Positions 1 through 7,901 of a DNA stretch of 64,000 nucleotides are shown here, piece after piece. Source of the DNA: an uncultured Litorivicinus sp. (GTDB lineage Bacteria; Pseudomonadota; Gammaproteobacteria; Pseudomonadales; Litorivicinaceae); the NCBI GenBank assembly GCA_902536515.1, contig CACAXU010000003.1, forward strand, positions 1 through 64,000. Direction: 5' to 3'. Under the pieces are notes generated by a model. It was not told the origin of the DNA. It did no database searches and saw nothing but the letters and a program-made list of their open reading frames with translations. A program made the translations under genes and the position numbers. Within the stretch, counting starts at the first letter, position 1. Each line of letters begins with the position of its first letter.

Positions 1-263
1 AACAGCCGGACTTTAATCTCGAGGTCAGTCTTCGGAACACACTGGCAGGCTAAGTGCCTGTTTCTTTCTAGATCTTTCTCGGAAAGGATACCTGGCCGCC
101 CGGCAGGATAGTCTAAGTCTCCGGATAGAAGTTCAAACCTACAGTTACCGCAACTACCGGACGCACACTCGTAGGGAAATCCGAGACCCTGCTCCAGCGC
201 TGAACGAAGCAGAAAATCATTATCACACTTAAACGAAACACCATCTTTGATCTGTACCTTCAA
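1..263 (-). CDS. [2Fe-2S] ferredoxin-domain oxidoreductase, N-terminal part (cut by window edge)
   Basis: Reading from a TTG start at 263 gives 87 residues of a plant-type ferredoxin domain before the window ends. The cluster cysteines are visible as C33-x4-C38-x2-C41 (CASGSCGNC) and C73 (LACQC), the usual spacing. Such a domain at the N-terminus is typical of NAD(P)H:ferredoxin reductase components that feed electrons to mono- or dioxygenases; an FAD/NAD domain would be expected beyond the edge. The TTG is preceded by GAGGAG at 8 bases, and this ribosome site overlaps the stop codon of the EutA-like gene upstream, so the two are co-transcribed. The ferredoxin fold is clear; the enzyme type is inferred. 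Confidence 0.85.
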   Translation of the reverse strand, partial: MKVQIKDGVSFKCDNDFLLRSALEQGLGFPYECASGSCGNCRFELLSGDLDYPAGRPGILSEKDLERNRHLACQCVPKTDLEIKVRL

Positions 264-275
264 TGAAAAAACTCC

Positions 276-1889
276 TCAGTCCTGAGACATCCCATGACTC
301 TGAAAAATTAATGACTTAACTGTCACCGGCACCGTCCTGGATGGGAGCCGGATGCGGCCTAAGTCCACAAACTCAAACTCTTTAAACCGAAGACCGTCCA
401 GCACTAGCAACGGTCTCTCGATCTGATACTCAGTGGTGAGTATTCGACCAACACTCTGAGCGAGATCCCGATCAAATAACAGGTAGAGCGGTCTACGAGG
501 CCTCGTCCTGTCTGTATCGAGATAAAGGACAACTGCATCACAAAAACACCTCAAGACATCGTAGTCAAACTCGCCCGACCACTCAAAAGCCAACGCAAAC
601 TCGTCGTAGTCAGAAAGGTCAAACTCGACAACAGCCTGGGTCAGCCTCCTGGTAAGATCATCGACAGATAACTCGTCCGCATCAATTAGGAGGCGTATTA
701 CCGGTATGTTCTTCCTGGGCAGTAAAAGACCGGGATCAGACAAGTGTCCTGTGTTACCACTCACCTGAATATTAAACTCCGACGCCCCCAACGCGGTGGC
801 TCGTATGCCGCCGGCTGAAGCCTTGATCCGAAAGCCGTTGGGCTGTTCATCAAGCATCTGACGTAGCTGATTACCAAGCGCCTGCCCGATATCGTTGTGA
901 CCATCTGCACCTGGGTCAGCAATGTATTCCGACACGCCACCAGAAAATATGGCGGTGTCTACGTCTGAAGGAACCTCCAACTCATCCGTCAACCATCGCG
1001 TATCGGGGCTAGTTTCTCTTCTCAAAACCTGAACTACGGTTTTGGCCAACTTCTCTCCGAGCAACTGAACCATGTCATCCGACAAGACATCACCTAGCCC
1101 AATCTCTATACCCATCGCGGCGAGCAACTCGGTCGCACGCGGCTCCAATCGAGTGATTCTCCGGTACTCGTCCCAAACCAACAGCCGGCCCCCAACGTGA
1201 AACGCCGCAGTCTGAGTTAAGACCCCGCTGCGGACCAAGGCGAGCTTGGTCGTCCCGCCACCAATATCAACGTTCAATACGCATGACGATTCCACGCCAG
1301 ATAGCTCAACCGCTCCAGATCCATGCGCGGCGAGGTTGGACTCCATGTGATGACCGGCGCTGGCGCTCAAAAACTCACCACCTTTGTGCGCGATCACATG
1401 TGCAATATTCTCAGCATTTGCGCGCCTCAAAGCTTCGCCTGTGAGCAGAACCACCCCAATATCTACATCTTGGGGACTAACCTCCGCCTCGTGATAGGCG
1501 CGATCAATGAGCGCTCCAAGAGAGCGCGCATCGATCTCCGAGGAACCCTCGTATGGTGTAAAAAATATCGGCGACTGATACAGGAGTCGCCTCTCGACGA
1601 CCACGTAGCGGGAGCTCAGAGCCTCGCCCTGCCTCTCTAAATGAACCTGGGAGAACACAACCTGCGTGCTACTCGAACCAATATCTATCCCCACAGTCGA
1701 CAGGAAAATATTATCTTGTTGCCAAAGCGGATTATCCTCGAGCGGTCCCTCGTCGAAGTCATCATCGTGATCGTGGTCGTAGTGATGACCAGAAACGTGG
1801 ACGTGCTCATTGAATATCCCGTAGTCGTGATCTGTCAAAGCATGCGATGGCCCCTCAGTTTCCGAGCTTTTGTTGCTTGGCTTCGACAA
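276..1889 (-). CDS. EutA-like reactivating factor (ASKHA ATPase) with His-rich N-terminus
   Basis: This 537-residue protein resembles EutA, the ATPase that reactivates adenosylcobalamin-dependent ethanolamine ammonia-lyase. Seen: a phosphate-1 loop VGIDIGSSSTQ at about residues 66-76, a phosphate-2 loop VDIGGGTTK near residue 210, and a late FSGGVSEY motif near 315, all ASKHA hallmarks. Residues 21-41 form a His/Asp-rich tail (HYDHDHDDD) that could bind metal. No eutB or eutC lies in the window; the partners are instead a ferredoxin-domain reductase directly downstream and a divergent bicupin gene. The protein may therefore service another cofactor-dependent enzyme. The start shown is TTG with a G-rich stretch upstream and is not certain. 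Confidence 0.75.
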   Translation of the reverse strand: MSKPSNKSSETEGPSHALTDHDYGIFNEHVHVSGHHYDHDHDDDFDEGPLEDNPLWQQDNIFLSTVGIDIGSSSTQVVFSQVHLERQGEALSSRYVVVERRLLYQSPIFFTPYEGSSEIDARSLGALIDRAYHEAEVSPQDVDIGVVLLTGEALRRANAENIAHVIAHKGGEFLSASAGHHMESNLAAHGSGAVELSGVESSCVLNVDIGGGTTKLALVRSGVLTQTAAFHVGGRLLVWDEYRRITRLEPRATELLAAMGIEIGLGDVLSDDMVQLLGEKLAKTVVQVLRRETSPDTRWLTDELEVPSDVDTAIFSGGVSEYIADPGADGHNDIGQALGNQLRQMLDEQPNGFRIKASAGGIRATALGASEFNIQVSGNTGHLSDPGLLLPRKNIPVIRLLIDADELSVDDLTRRLTQAVVEFDLSDYDEFALAFEWSGEFDYDVLRCFCDAVVLYLDTDRTRPRRPLYLLFDRDLAQSVGRILTTEYQIERPLLVLDGLRFKEFEFVDLGRIRLPSRTVPVTVKSLIFQSHGMSQD

Positions 1890-2043
1890 AGATGTTCGCC
1901 CCCATAGTAAGATTGTTTCGTTGGTCGCGTACCTGCGAGACCAGTTTCAACTCTATTATTGCTACCATTTGACTAGTTTAAAGACCTAATTTTATCTGGC
2001 GGGGGAACCTGTTTGCTACGCCACAACGCTACCAAGGGATACT

Positions 2044-3159
2044 ATGAGTAAAGACACAATTGTTTCGGATGACCTGGCGAAGAAGTTCGCGAAAGAAAAA
2101 GACACCCCCTATTTAAAGTGGGTGCGTGACGAGGGGCTCGATATCATCGACGCCCTCTACGTAAAGAACCTAAACCACGTCGAGCTCAAGCCTTGGTCTC
2201 GTCGCGGCGGATCGGGTGTATACATCAACCATGACGCGTCTCGCACAACCAACGATTGTTACGTGTGTGAAATTCGACCCGGTAAAAAATTAGAGCCGCA
2301 GAGCCAGCTATTCGAAGAGACCGTCATGATCTTGTCTGGGCACGGAAAGACCACTGTCAAAAATTTCGCCAGACAGGAGGTCGAGTTTGAGTGGGGACCC
2401 GGTGCATTATTCGCGATACCCCTGAACACCATCCACCAGCACTTTAACCTGTCTGGATCCGAACCTGCCCGTTACGTCGCGGTAACTAACGCGCCCCCAA
2501 TTTTGAATACCTACGGTGACCCCGAGTTCGTCTTCAATACGCGGTATGACTTCTTAGAACGGTTCAACGGAGACCCAGAGTTTTTCGCCGGGAAAGGCGA
2601 GCAAAAGGGATTGCTTCTCGAGACAAATTTCGTACCCGACGGGGTCAATCTCCCACTGATCGAGGCCAAGGAACGAGGCGCAGGCGGAGGCCACATTCGG
2701 TTCAACTTTGCAAAGAGTTCACTTAACAGTCACATCTCACAGTTCCCGATCGGAACCTACAAGAAAGCTCACGCACATGGGCCCGGCGCACACGTCATTA
2801 TACTTAGTGGCTCTGGCTACTCTCTGATGTGGCCTGAGGGCGCCGAGCCAGAGCGCTTCGACTGGGAGGTGGGATCGATGATAGTGCCACCCAATATGTG
2901 GTATCACCAGCACTTTAATACAGGCACAACACCTGCTCGCTACCTCGCGTTCAAGTATGAGGGCGTTGCGATAAGGAATGCCCAGGGAGTACCCAAGGCC
3001 TGGATCAGCAAGCGCATTGGCGGACACCAGATCGACTATGCTGACGAGACACAGGAAGTTAGAGATTTGTTCGAACAGGCTCTGGCGAAGAACGGCCTGA
3101 CCACACAGATGACAGATGCTTACGAGAAAGAATTAGAGGACCTTCCTCCAAAATCGTAA
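2044..3159 (+). CDS. Bicupin protein, gentisate-dioxygenase-like
   Basis: A 371-residue protein with two cupin barrels. The first runs around residues 75-155, with EETVMILSGHG and a late NTIHQHFN. The second runs around 235-310, with KKAHAHGPGAHVIILSG and a late MWYHQHFN. The histidines in the second barrel are placed like the metal ligands of gentisate 1,2-dioxygenase and related ring-cleaving bicupins, so an Fe(II) dioxygenase role is plausible but not proven. It is divergent from the EutA-like gene and ends at a strong terminator, so it appears to be a single-gene unit. The surrounding flavin hydroxylase and reductase genes fit an aromatic or heteroaromatic pathway. Cupins also include isomerases and storage proteins, so substrate is open. 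Confidence 0.75.
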   Translation: MSKDTIVSDDLAKKFAKEKDTPYLKWVRDEGLDIIDALYVKNLNHVELKPWSRRGGSGVYINHDASRTTNDCYVCEIRPGKKLEPQSQLFEETVMILSGHGKTTVKNFARQEVEFEWGPGALFAIPLNTIHQHFNLSGSEPARYVAVTNAPPILNTYGDPEFVFNTRYDFLERFNGDPEFFAGKGEQKGLLLETNFVPDGVNLPLIEAKERGAGGGHIRFNFAKSSLNSHISQFPIGTYKKAHAHGPGAHVIILSGSGYSLMWPEGAEPERFDWEVGSMIVPPNMWYHQHFNTGTTPARYLAFKYEGVAIRNAQGVPKAWISKRIGGHQIDYADETQEVRDLFEQALAKNGLTTQMTDAYEKELEDLPPKS

Positions 3160-3170
3160 GAAATAAAAAA

Positions 3171-3192
3171 GGCCGCACAAGCGGCCTTTTTT
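3171..3192 (+). terminator. Bidirectional rho-independent terminator
   Basis: Perfect hairpin GGCCGC-acaa-GCGGCC followed by six T on the plus strand and preceded by a run of A, so it can terminate both the bicupin gene and the converging small membrane-protein gene. Confidence 0.9.
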
Positions 3193-3204
3193 GTGAATGT
3201 TGTT

Positions 3205-3399
3205 TTAACTCTTCCTGGCAACGCGAAGCAGGGAACAAATAAAAACCGCCGCAATACCCGCAGCCACAAGAAGGTGCTCACCGCTTAAACTGTGACTTAG
3301 CAGCTGCGTCACCATCATGGACCCATGTTCACCGTGAGCAAGTACGGGCGCTGCGACAGCTGTCAACCCGGTTCCAGATAAAATGCGTGCGACTGTCAT
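3205..3399 (-). CDS. Small exported or membrane-anchored protein
   Basis: A 64-residue protein, unrecognised. It has a signal-like hydrophobic stretch ending PVLAHGEHG near residue 25 and a second hydrophobic segment (LLVAAGIAAVFICSLLRVARKS region) with a basic tail, consistent with a one- or two-span membrane protein. The start at 3399 is chosen over an upstream one because GAGG lies 7 bases before it. The short His-containing HGEHG motif recalls N-termini of HupE/UreJ-type metal transport proteins, but the protein is too short for that family. It converges on the bicupin gene and shares its terminator. Confidence 0.5.
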   Translation of the reverse strand: MTVARILSGTGLTAVAAPVLAHGEHGSMMVTQLLSHSLSGEHLLVAAGIAAVFICSLLRVARKS

Positions 3400-3583
3400 T
3401 AAGTTACCTCGTTTTGAAATCACGTTTTGAGGCTAAAGATTAATTCGCTTCGCGAAAACACACCAATCGTATTCTGATTTGGTTATCGTTAACAGATTGT
3501 TTACCTTCATCTAAAGCTCTATCTTGACTCCAGTGACAATCCGAAACTTATGCTATTTATTTAAATAGCAGGACGAGAAACCT

Positions 3584-4441
3584 ATGATGTTACATCTCCA
3601 TAATAGGAACGCGCTTATCACGGGAGCAAGCCGTGGTCTTGGCCTAGAAATGGCGATCGCAATGGGTGAGGCAGGGCTGGCTGGGATCACCATTACAGCG
3701 GCACCAGGGTCTGATGAAACCTCCACTCAGATAGAAAATGAACTGCAGGCCGCGATTTCAGTGATCGAAAAAACTGGAACGAAAGTGAATGCAGTATTTT
3801 CAGATGTCGGTCGCTCAGAAGACTGCAAACATGCTATCGATAGCCACGTAAACGTGTTCCCTTCCCTAGACATTTTAATCAACAACGCCGGTAAAGCTGG
3901 CCGTTACGCGCACAAAGGCGAGACCGATAACGATATCTCTGGCCATGATCCAACGGGTATCGCTGAAATTATAGAGACAAACCTATGTGGGCCCTACCTT
4001 ATGCTCCATCATGCGTTACCGCACATGAAAAAACTGGCGAGGGCACGCGTGATCAATATTTCAAAGCGAATCGAGTCGATGCATCGCAAGGCTTGGACCC
4101 CCTATGGTCCAACTAAAGCCGCACTGGAGGCGGCTACGATCGCTTGGGCGGAGTCATTATCCGAGACAGGTGTGACCGTGAATTCCTTATCACCTGGCGG
4201 AGCGGTCAACACGAAATTTGGGACAGGTAAGATCTCTGGCCACGGCATTGATCCGGGCACGATACGACCGATGACGGTCTGGCTCGCATCGGACGCCTCT
4301 GATGGGTTTAATGGGTGTAGGTTTGTTGCAGATAGGTGGAATCCAGCACTTCCGAATCTCGAGGCCGCGCTTGGGTGCCAAGAGGGCCAGATTTTTCCTC
4401 GACCCGAAAGGGACACACCTCTTAAAAAGGCTTGGATCTGA
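3584..4441 (+). CDS. SDR-family NAD(P)-dependent oxidoreductase
   Basis: A 285-residue short-chain dehydrogenase/reductase. Seen: cofactor loop TGASRGLG at residues 14-21, the NNAG motif near 102-105, active-site YGPTK (YxxxK) near 172-176 and the family's SLSPGG segment after it. The usual catalytic Ser region reads INISKRIES. The C-terminal 35 residues after NGCRFVADRW are longer than in the classical family. Expected chemistry is oxidation or reduction of a hydroxyl/carbonyl on a catabolic intermediate; the substrate cannot be read from sequence. It stands alone on the plus strand, converging with the ABC permease gene whose stop lies only a few bases away. Confidence 0.85.
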   Translation: MMLHLHNRNALITGASRGLGLEMAIAMGEAGLAGITITAAPGSDETSTQIENELQAAISVIEKTGTKVNAVFSDVGRSEDCKHAIDSHVNVFPSLDILINNAGKAGRYAHKGETDNDISGHDPTGIAEIIETNLCGPYLMLHHALPHMKKLARARVINISKRIESMHRKAWTPYGPTKAALEAATIAWAESLSETGVTVNSLSPGGAVNTKFGTGKISGHGIDPGTIRPMTVWLASDASDGFNGCRFVADRWNPALPNLEAALGCQEGQIFPRPERDTPLKKAWI

Positions 4442-4445
4442 TCCC

Positions 4446-5237
4446 CTAGTCACCTAACCGGTAACGGCGCTCAATCATTGCCATCAACAAAATCACTAAA
4501 CCAATTACGCAGACACCTAAGCCGGTCAAATGGAGATATACTGGACCGGCCTCTATCCCCAAGATACCGTAACGAAACGAGCTCACCACCATGAGTATCG
4601 GGTTCATTTCAGCGACTGGCTGAATTATGGCAGGCAGTGCTGTCATCGGGAAAAACACGCCCCCCATATACGTCAGAGGCGTAATAACGAAATTGTTAAC
4701 CCAGTTTGCTTCGTCGTGGTCACCAGCAATGATCGCGTTGATCATCCCCAGCGCGGAAAAGATTATCGCCGTGGTAAGCGCGGCAAAGATCAGCACAAAC
4801 ATATTGTGAATTACGAACGGATTGAATAGATAGACAACAACCGACACCAAACACGTCACGAAAAGACCCCTTAGTACGCCGCCGGACAGATAACCCAAAA
4901 CAATCGAGACACTCGGTATTGGTGTCACAAACATTTCTTCATAAAAGCGATGGTTCTTGGAGCTGAAAAATGAGCTACTCACGTTTGAATAAGCATTATT
5001 GATCAATGCCATCGCGATGATCCCAGGGCCGATGAACTGGATATACGGCATGTCCAGTATCGAACCAACCTTTCGGCCAATAATCGAGCCAAAAATATAC
5101 AAATAGAGGACCATGGTGATGACCGGTGGTACAAGCGTCTGGGCCTTGATCCTCATAAACCGTCGGACCTCAGTCCGCACAATCGTCACGTACCCGGTCC
5201 AGGCAATCTGTTGCATCGAACGGAGGTTATTATGCAT
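4446..5237 (-). CDS. ABC-2 type transporter permease
   Basis: A 263-residue integral membrane protein of the ABC-2 exporter family (YadH/NodJ type) with about six hydrophobic spans. Family features include the segment NNAYSNVSSSFFSSKNHRFYEE near residues 80-100, and the late GGVFFPMTALP, a typical ABC-2 signature, near 192-202. ABC-2 permeases need a separate ATPase such as YadG; none is encoded nearby. Its ATG overlaps the stop codon of the MFS gene upstream, so the two are translationally coupled. The role is probably export, energised either by an ATPase encoded elsewhere or not at all. Confidence 0.85.
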   Translation of the reverse strand: MHNNLRSMQQIAWTGYVTIVRTEVRRFMRIKAQTLVPPVITMVLYLYIFGSIIGRKVGSILDMPYIQFIGPGIIAMALINNAYSNVSSSFFSSKNHRFYEEMFVTPIPSVSIVLGYLSGGVLRGLFVTCLVSVVVYLFNPFVIHNMFVLIFAALTTAIIFSALGMINAIIAGDHDEANWVNNFVITPLTYMGGVFFPMTALPAIIQPVAEMNPILMVVSSFRYGILGIEAGPVYLHLTGLGVCVIGLVILLMAMIERRYRLGD

Positions 5238-6466
5238 CAGCCACCTCGCAATGCTTCGATATCTTCAACTTTGTCTAGCTCCCGGATCTGTTTAAATATA
5301 AACCAACCCCCGACTGAGACGGCGAGACCTATGAAGCCACCAACAAGTGCAGTTGGTACCGGCCCCACGACAGAGGCAAGCCACCCCGCCCGAAACGTCC
5401 CCAAGTGATTGGACGAGGACGTGCAGAGCGAGTTCACAGCATTCACCCGGCCTCTCAGATCATCAGGTGTACCCAGCTGTACCATCGACATCCGAATGTT
5501 CACGCTGACCATATCGACAGCGCCGTATACCACCAGGGTAATACAGCTTAACCACAGCGCCTCGGAGACCGCAAACAAGAGGATGGTTAAGGAGAATATT
5601 ATCAGCACCAAGAAGAGCTTCCGTCCCACGTTACGCATCGGGCTCATCCTGGCCAACATCAATCCGACCACGACTGAGCCAACTGCGGGCATCGCCCGCA
5701 GGAGCCCGAGGCCGTCAGCATCTGTCTCCAGAATATCTACCGCGTAAATTGGTAACAGGGCTATCACTGACCCAAACAATACAATAATAAGATCAAAGAG
5801 AATCGCGCCGAACACCATCATGTTGGCTCTCAGATAATGAATCCCCGCAAATATCGCCTTGAATGTTCGCGAGTTCTCTGACGATGGCACCGGTATGTTT
5901 GGCAAGAATGAGTACATTACTGGGCAAACCAGGACGATGGCGGTCATCAACCAATACACCTCCCTGTCGATCACCGTAATTAAGACACCCGCAGCGAATG
6001 GGCCGACCGTGGTCGCCAGGTGGCCCATCGTTGAGTTCAACGCAATCGCTTTCGGTAGGATCGTCGGCGACACCAGGTTTGCGAGGAATGCGGCCTGAGC
6101 CGGCGTAAAAAATGCGTGCGCTATACCGTGGATAAAAATAAACAAATACACCCAGTCAAGCGAAACTACATCTGAGGTCAGGGCGACCGCCATACCGACA
6201 AAAGCGATCGCGTCGATCGACGTCGCAGTGATCAAGATATCTCTGCGTCTGAAACGGTCAATCACAAACCCCGTCAGGAAAAAAAATACAAAGATCGGGA
6301 GAACAAACACGAGCCCAACGAGCGCCAGCTTGAACGCATCACCTGTGATCTCATAGATGTGCCAGCCAAGAGCGACCGCGACCATCTGCATCGACAGACC
6401 AAAGCAAATCCTGGACCCCAAGAACGCTAAAACCGGTGGCTCAAATTTTTCAAACGGTGTGTGCAT
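5237..6466 (-). CDS. MFS exporter (EntS/MFS_3-like)
   Basis: A major facilitator of about 409 residues with twelve predicted hydrophobic spans; motif A appears as GFVIDRFRRRDIL near the second span. The general pattern resembles EntS-like efflux proteins. A longer frame begins at 6517 with a hydrophilic extension overlapping the opposite gene; the ATG at 6466 (MHTPFEKFEPPVLAFL) places the start just before the first span and is preferred. The gene is directly coupled to the ABC-2 permease, an unusual pairing. Substrate unknown; siderophore-like or aromatic compound efflux are both possible. Confidence 0.8.
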   Translation of the reverse strand: MHTPFEKFEPPVLAFLGSRICFGLSMQMVAVALGWHIYEITGDAFKLALVGLVFVLPIFVFFFLTGFVIDRFRRRDILITATSIDAIAFVGMAVALTSDVVSLDWVYLFIFIHGIAHAFFTPAQAAFLANLVSPTILPKAIALNSTMGHLATTVGPFAAGVLITVIDREVYWLMTAIVLVCPVMYSFLPNIPVPSSENSRTFKAIFAGIHYLRANMMVFGAILFDLIIVLFGSVIALLPIYAVDILETDADGLGLLRAMPAVGSVVVGLMLARMSPMRNVGRKLFLVLIIFSLTILLFAVSEALWLSCITLVVYGAVDMVSVNIRMSMVQLGTPDDLRGRVNAVNSLCTSSSNHLGTFRAGWLASVVGPVPTALVGGFIGLAVSVGGWFIFKQIRELDKVEDIEALRGG

Positions 6467-6617
6467 ATAGGACTTCACTTTGATACGCGCACGATCATAA
6501 CCCGGGCTTGTGGCCAATTATGAGGTGAATAAGACCGATTTCAGCTCTAGGGCACCCCGAAAAAATTTCGAGTCGGGATCCGAGTTTGCGTATATTCGGG
6601 TTTTTAAGGATTCCGAG

Positions 6618-7796
6618 TTGAGCAAACACAACGATCAATGGACACCCCCAATCTGGGTATTGTCGCTCGGTGCCGGGCTGGCCCCGTTCGCTGTGACTTT
6701 GGTCGCCCCGGCTATCCCGGCGATGGCTATCGATCTAAGAGCCGACTCAAATATCGCACAGCTCGTCTTGACCACTCTGTTGCTATCGATCGCTTTGGGT
6801 CAACTGATCGCCGGGCCCCTGTCTGACCGGTTTGGTAGAAAACCATTATTTTTGGGTGGCGCAATTGCTTACTGCGTTGCGGGGTTCGGTGCGGTATTTT
6901 CAGCTACCATCGAGGGGATCATTTTTTTCAGAGTGATTCAGGGTTTTGGGGCAGCGGCCGCGGTGGCTATGTCTAGGTCAATCGTTGTCGATTTCTACGG
7001 ACGTGACCGAGCCGCGGGTGTCATGTCGACCATTATCGCCATGATGGCGATCATCCCAGTGTTTGGAACTTCACTCGGCGGAATTATTACCGACCTGGTA
7101 GGCTGGCACGGCTCCTTTTTTATGCTGGCTGTGACGGGTTTAATTCTTACCGTCTTCGTGGGAACTCAGATCCAAGAAACACACAAGCCTGAACACGTAT
7201 TCACGTTTGAGGACGCATTGACGGGTTACCGAGAGCTACTGCAAACTGAACGGTTCCTAGCGAGCGCACTCACGACAGCTTTCCAGACCGCTGTTTTTTT
7301 CGCGATGATGGGATTTATCGCCTACTCGTTCGAGAGAATGAATATCAGCCCCAAGGAATTTGGAGTATGGATGGCGACCACGTCGGTCGGCTACGTTATC
7401 GGAAACCTAGCCAACAAGAGTCTCCTGAAACGATACCGGATTGAAATCATTACGTTGGTCGGCGCTATAGCGTCGCTCACCTCTCTCGTGCTGATGGAAA
7501 TCTGGTACAACGCGGCCCCTAATTCACCGACTGGGCTCGCCATCACGATGTTTCTGGTTGGCCTGTCTAACGGGGTGATTATAGCCAACTCAATAATTAT
7601 TGCCTCCTCGGCTATACCCAGACTAAGGGGATCGGCCACTGGGCTCGTGGGCGCGATGCAGATGGGCGCCGGAGGGGTCTCCGGGACGGTGGCTATCTGG
7701 CTCGGGGCAGATGAGAACACACACGTCGGGATATTTACATTGATCGTGATCAGTTTTTGCTCGCTCCTGTCCGCCTGGTGGTCTTCCAAGCTCTAG
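6618..7796 (+). CDS. MFS transporter, Bcr/CflA-type drug efflux
   Basis: A twelve-span major facilitator of 392 residues when read from the TTG at 6618, which has AAGGA seven bases upstream. A longer GTG-initiated frame from 6510 adds 36 polar residues that do not belong to the family and would overlap the divergent MFS gene. Motif A is GPLSDRFGRKPLFLGG after span 2, and RVIQGFGAAAAVAMSRSIV is the typical Bcr/CflA span-4 signature. Expected role is proton-driven efflux of small toxic compounds. It is divergent from the other MFS gene, and the two share one short control region. Confidence 0.85.
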   Translation: MSKHNDQWTPPIWVLSLGAGLAPFAVTLVAPAIPAMAIDLRADSNIAQLVLTTLLLSIALGQLIAGPLSDRFGRKPLFLGGAIAYCVAGFGAVFSATIEGIIFFRVIQGFGAAAAVAMSRSIVVDFYGRDRAAGVMSTIIAMMAIIPVFGTSLGGIITDLVGWHGSFFMLAVTGLILTVFVGTQIQETHKPEHVFTFEDALTGYRELLQTERFLASALTTAFQTAVFFAMMGFIAYSFERMNISPKEFGVWMATTSVGYVIGNLANKSLLKRYRIEIITLVGAIASLTSLVLMEIWYNAAPNSPTGLAITMFLVGLSNGVIIANSIIIASSAIPRLRGSATGLVGAMQMGAGGVSGTVAIWLGADENTHVGIFTLIVISFCSLLSAWWSSKL

Positions 7797-7901
7797 CTTC
7801 CTCAGTGAATTAAAATCAATAGAACGGGCATTTCAAATTGCTTGTCCTAGTTGGCAAAGAAGCCTGCGATATTAGAGTCATCAGAGACTAGGAAGGCTCC
7901 A

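Noticed and set aside
6510-6617. 36-codon N-terminal extension of the Bcr/CflA-type transporter, which would overlap the divergent MFS gene
   Set aside because: Polar and unlike the family; the TTG at 6618 has a good ribosome site and gives the normal length.
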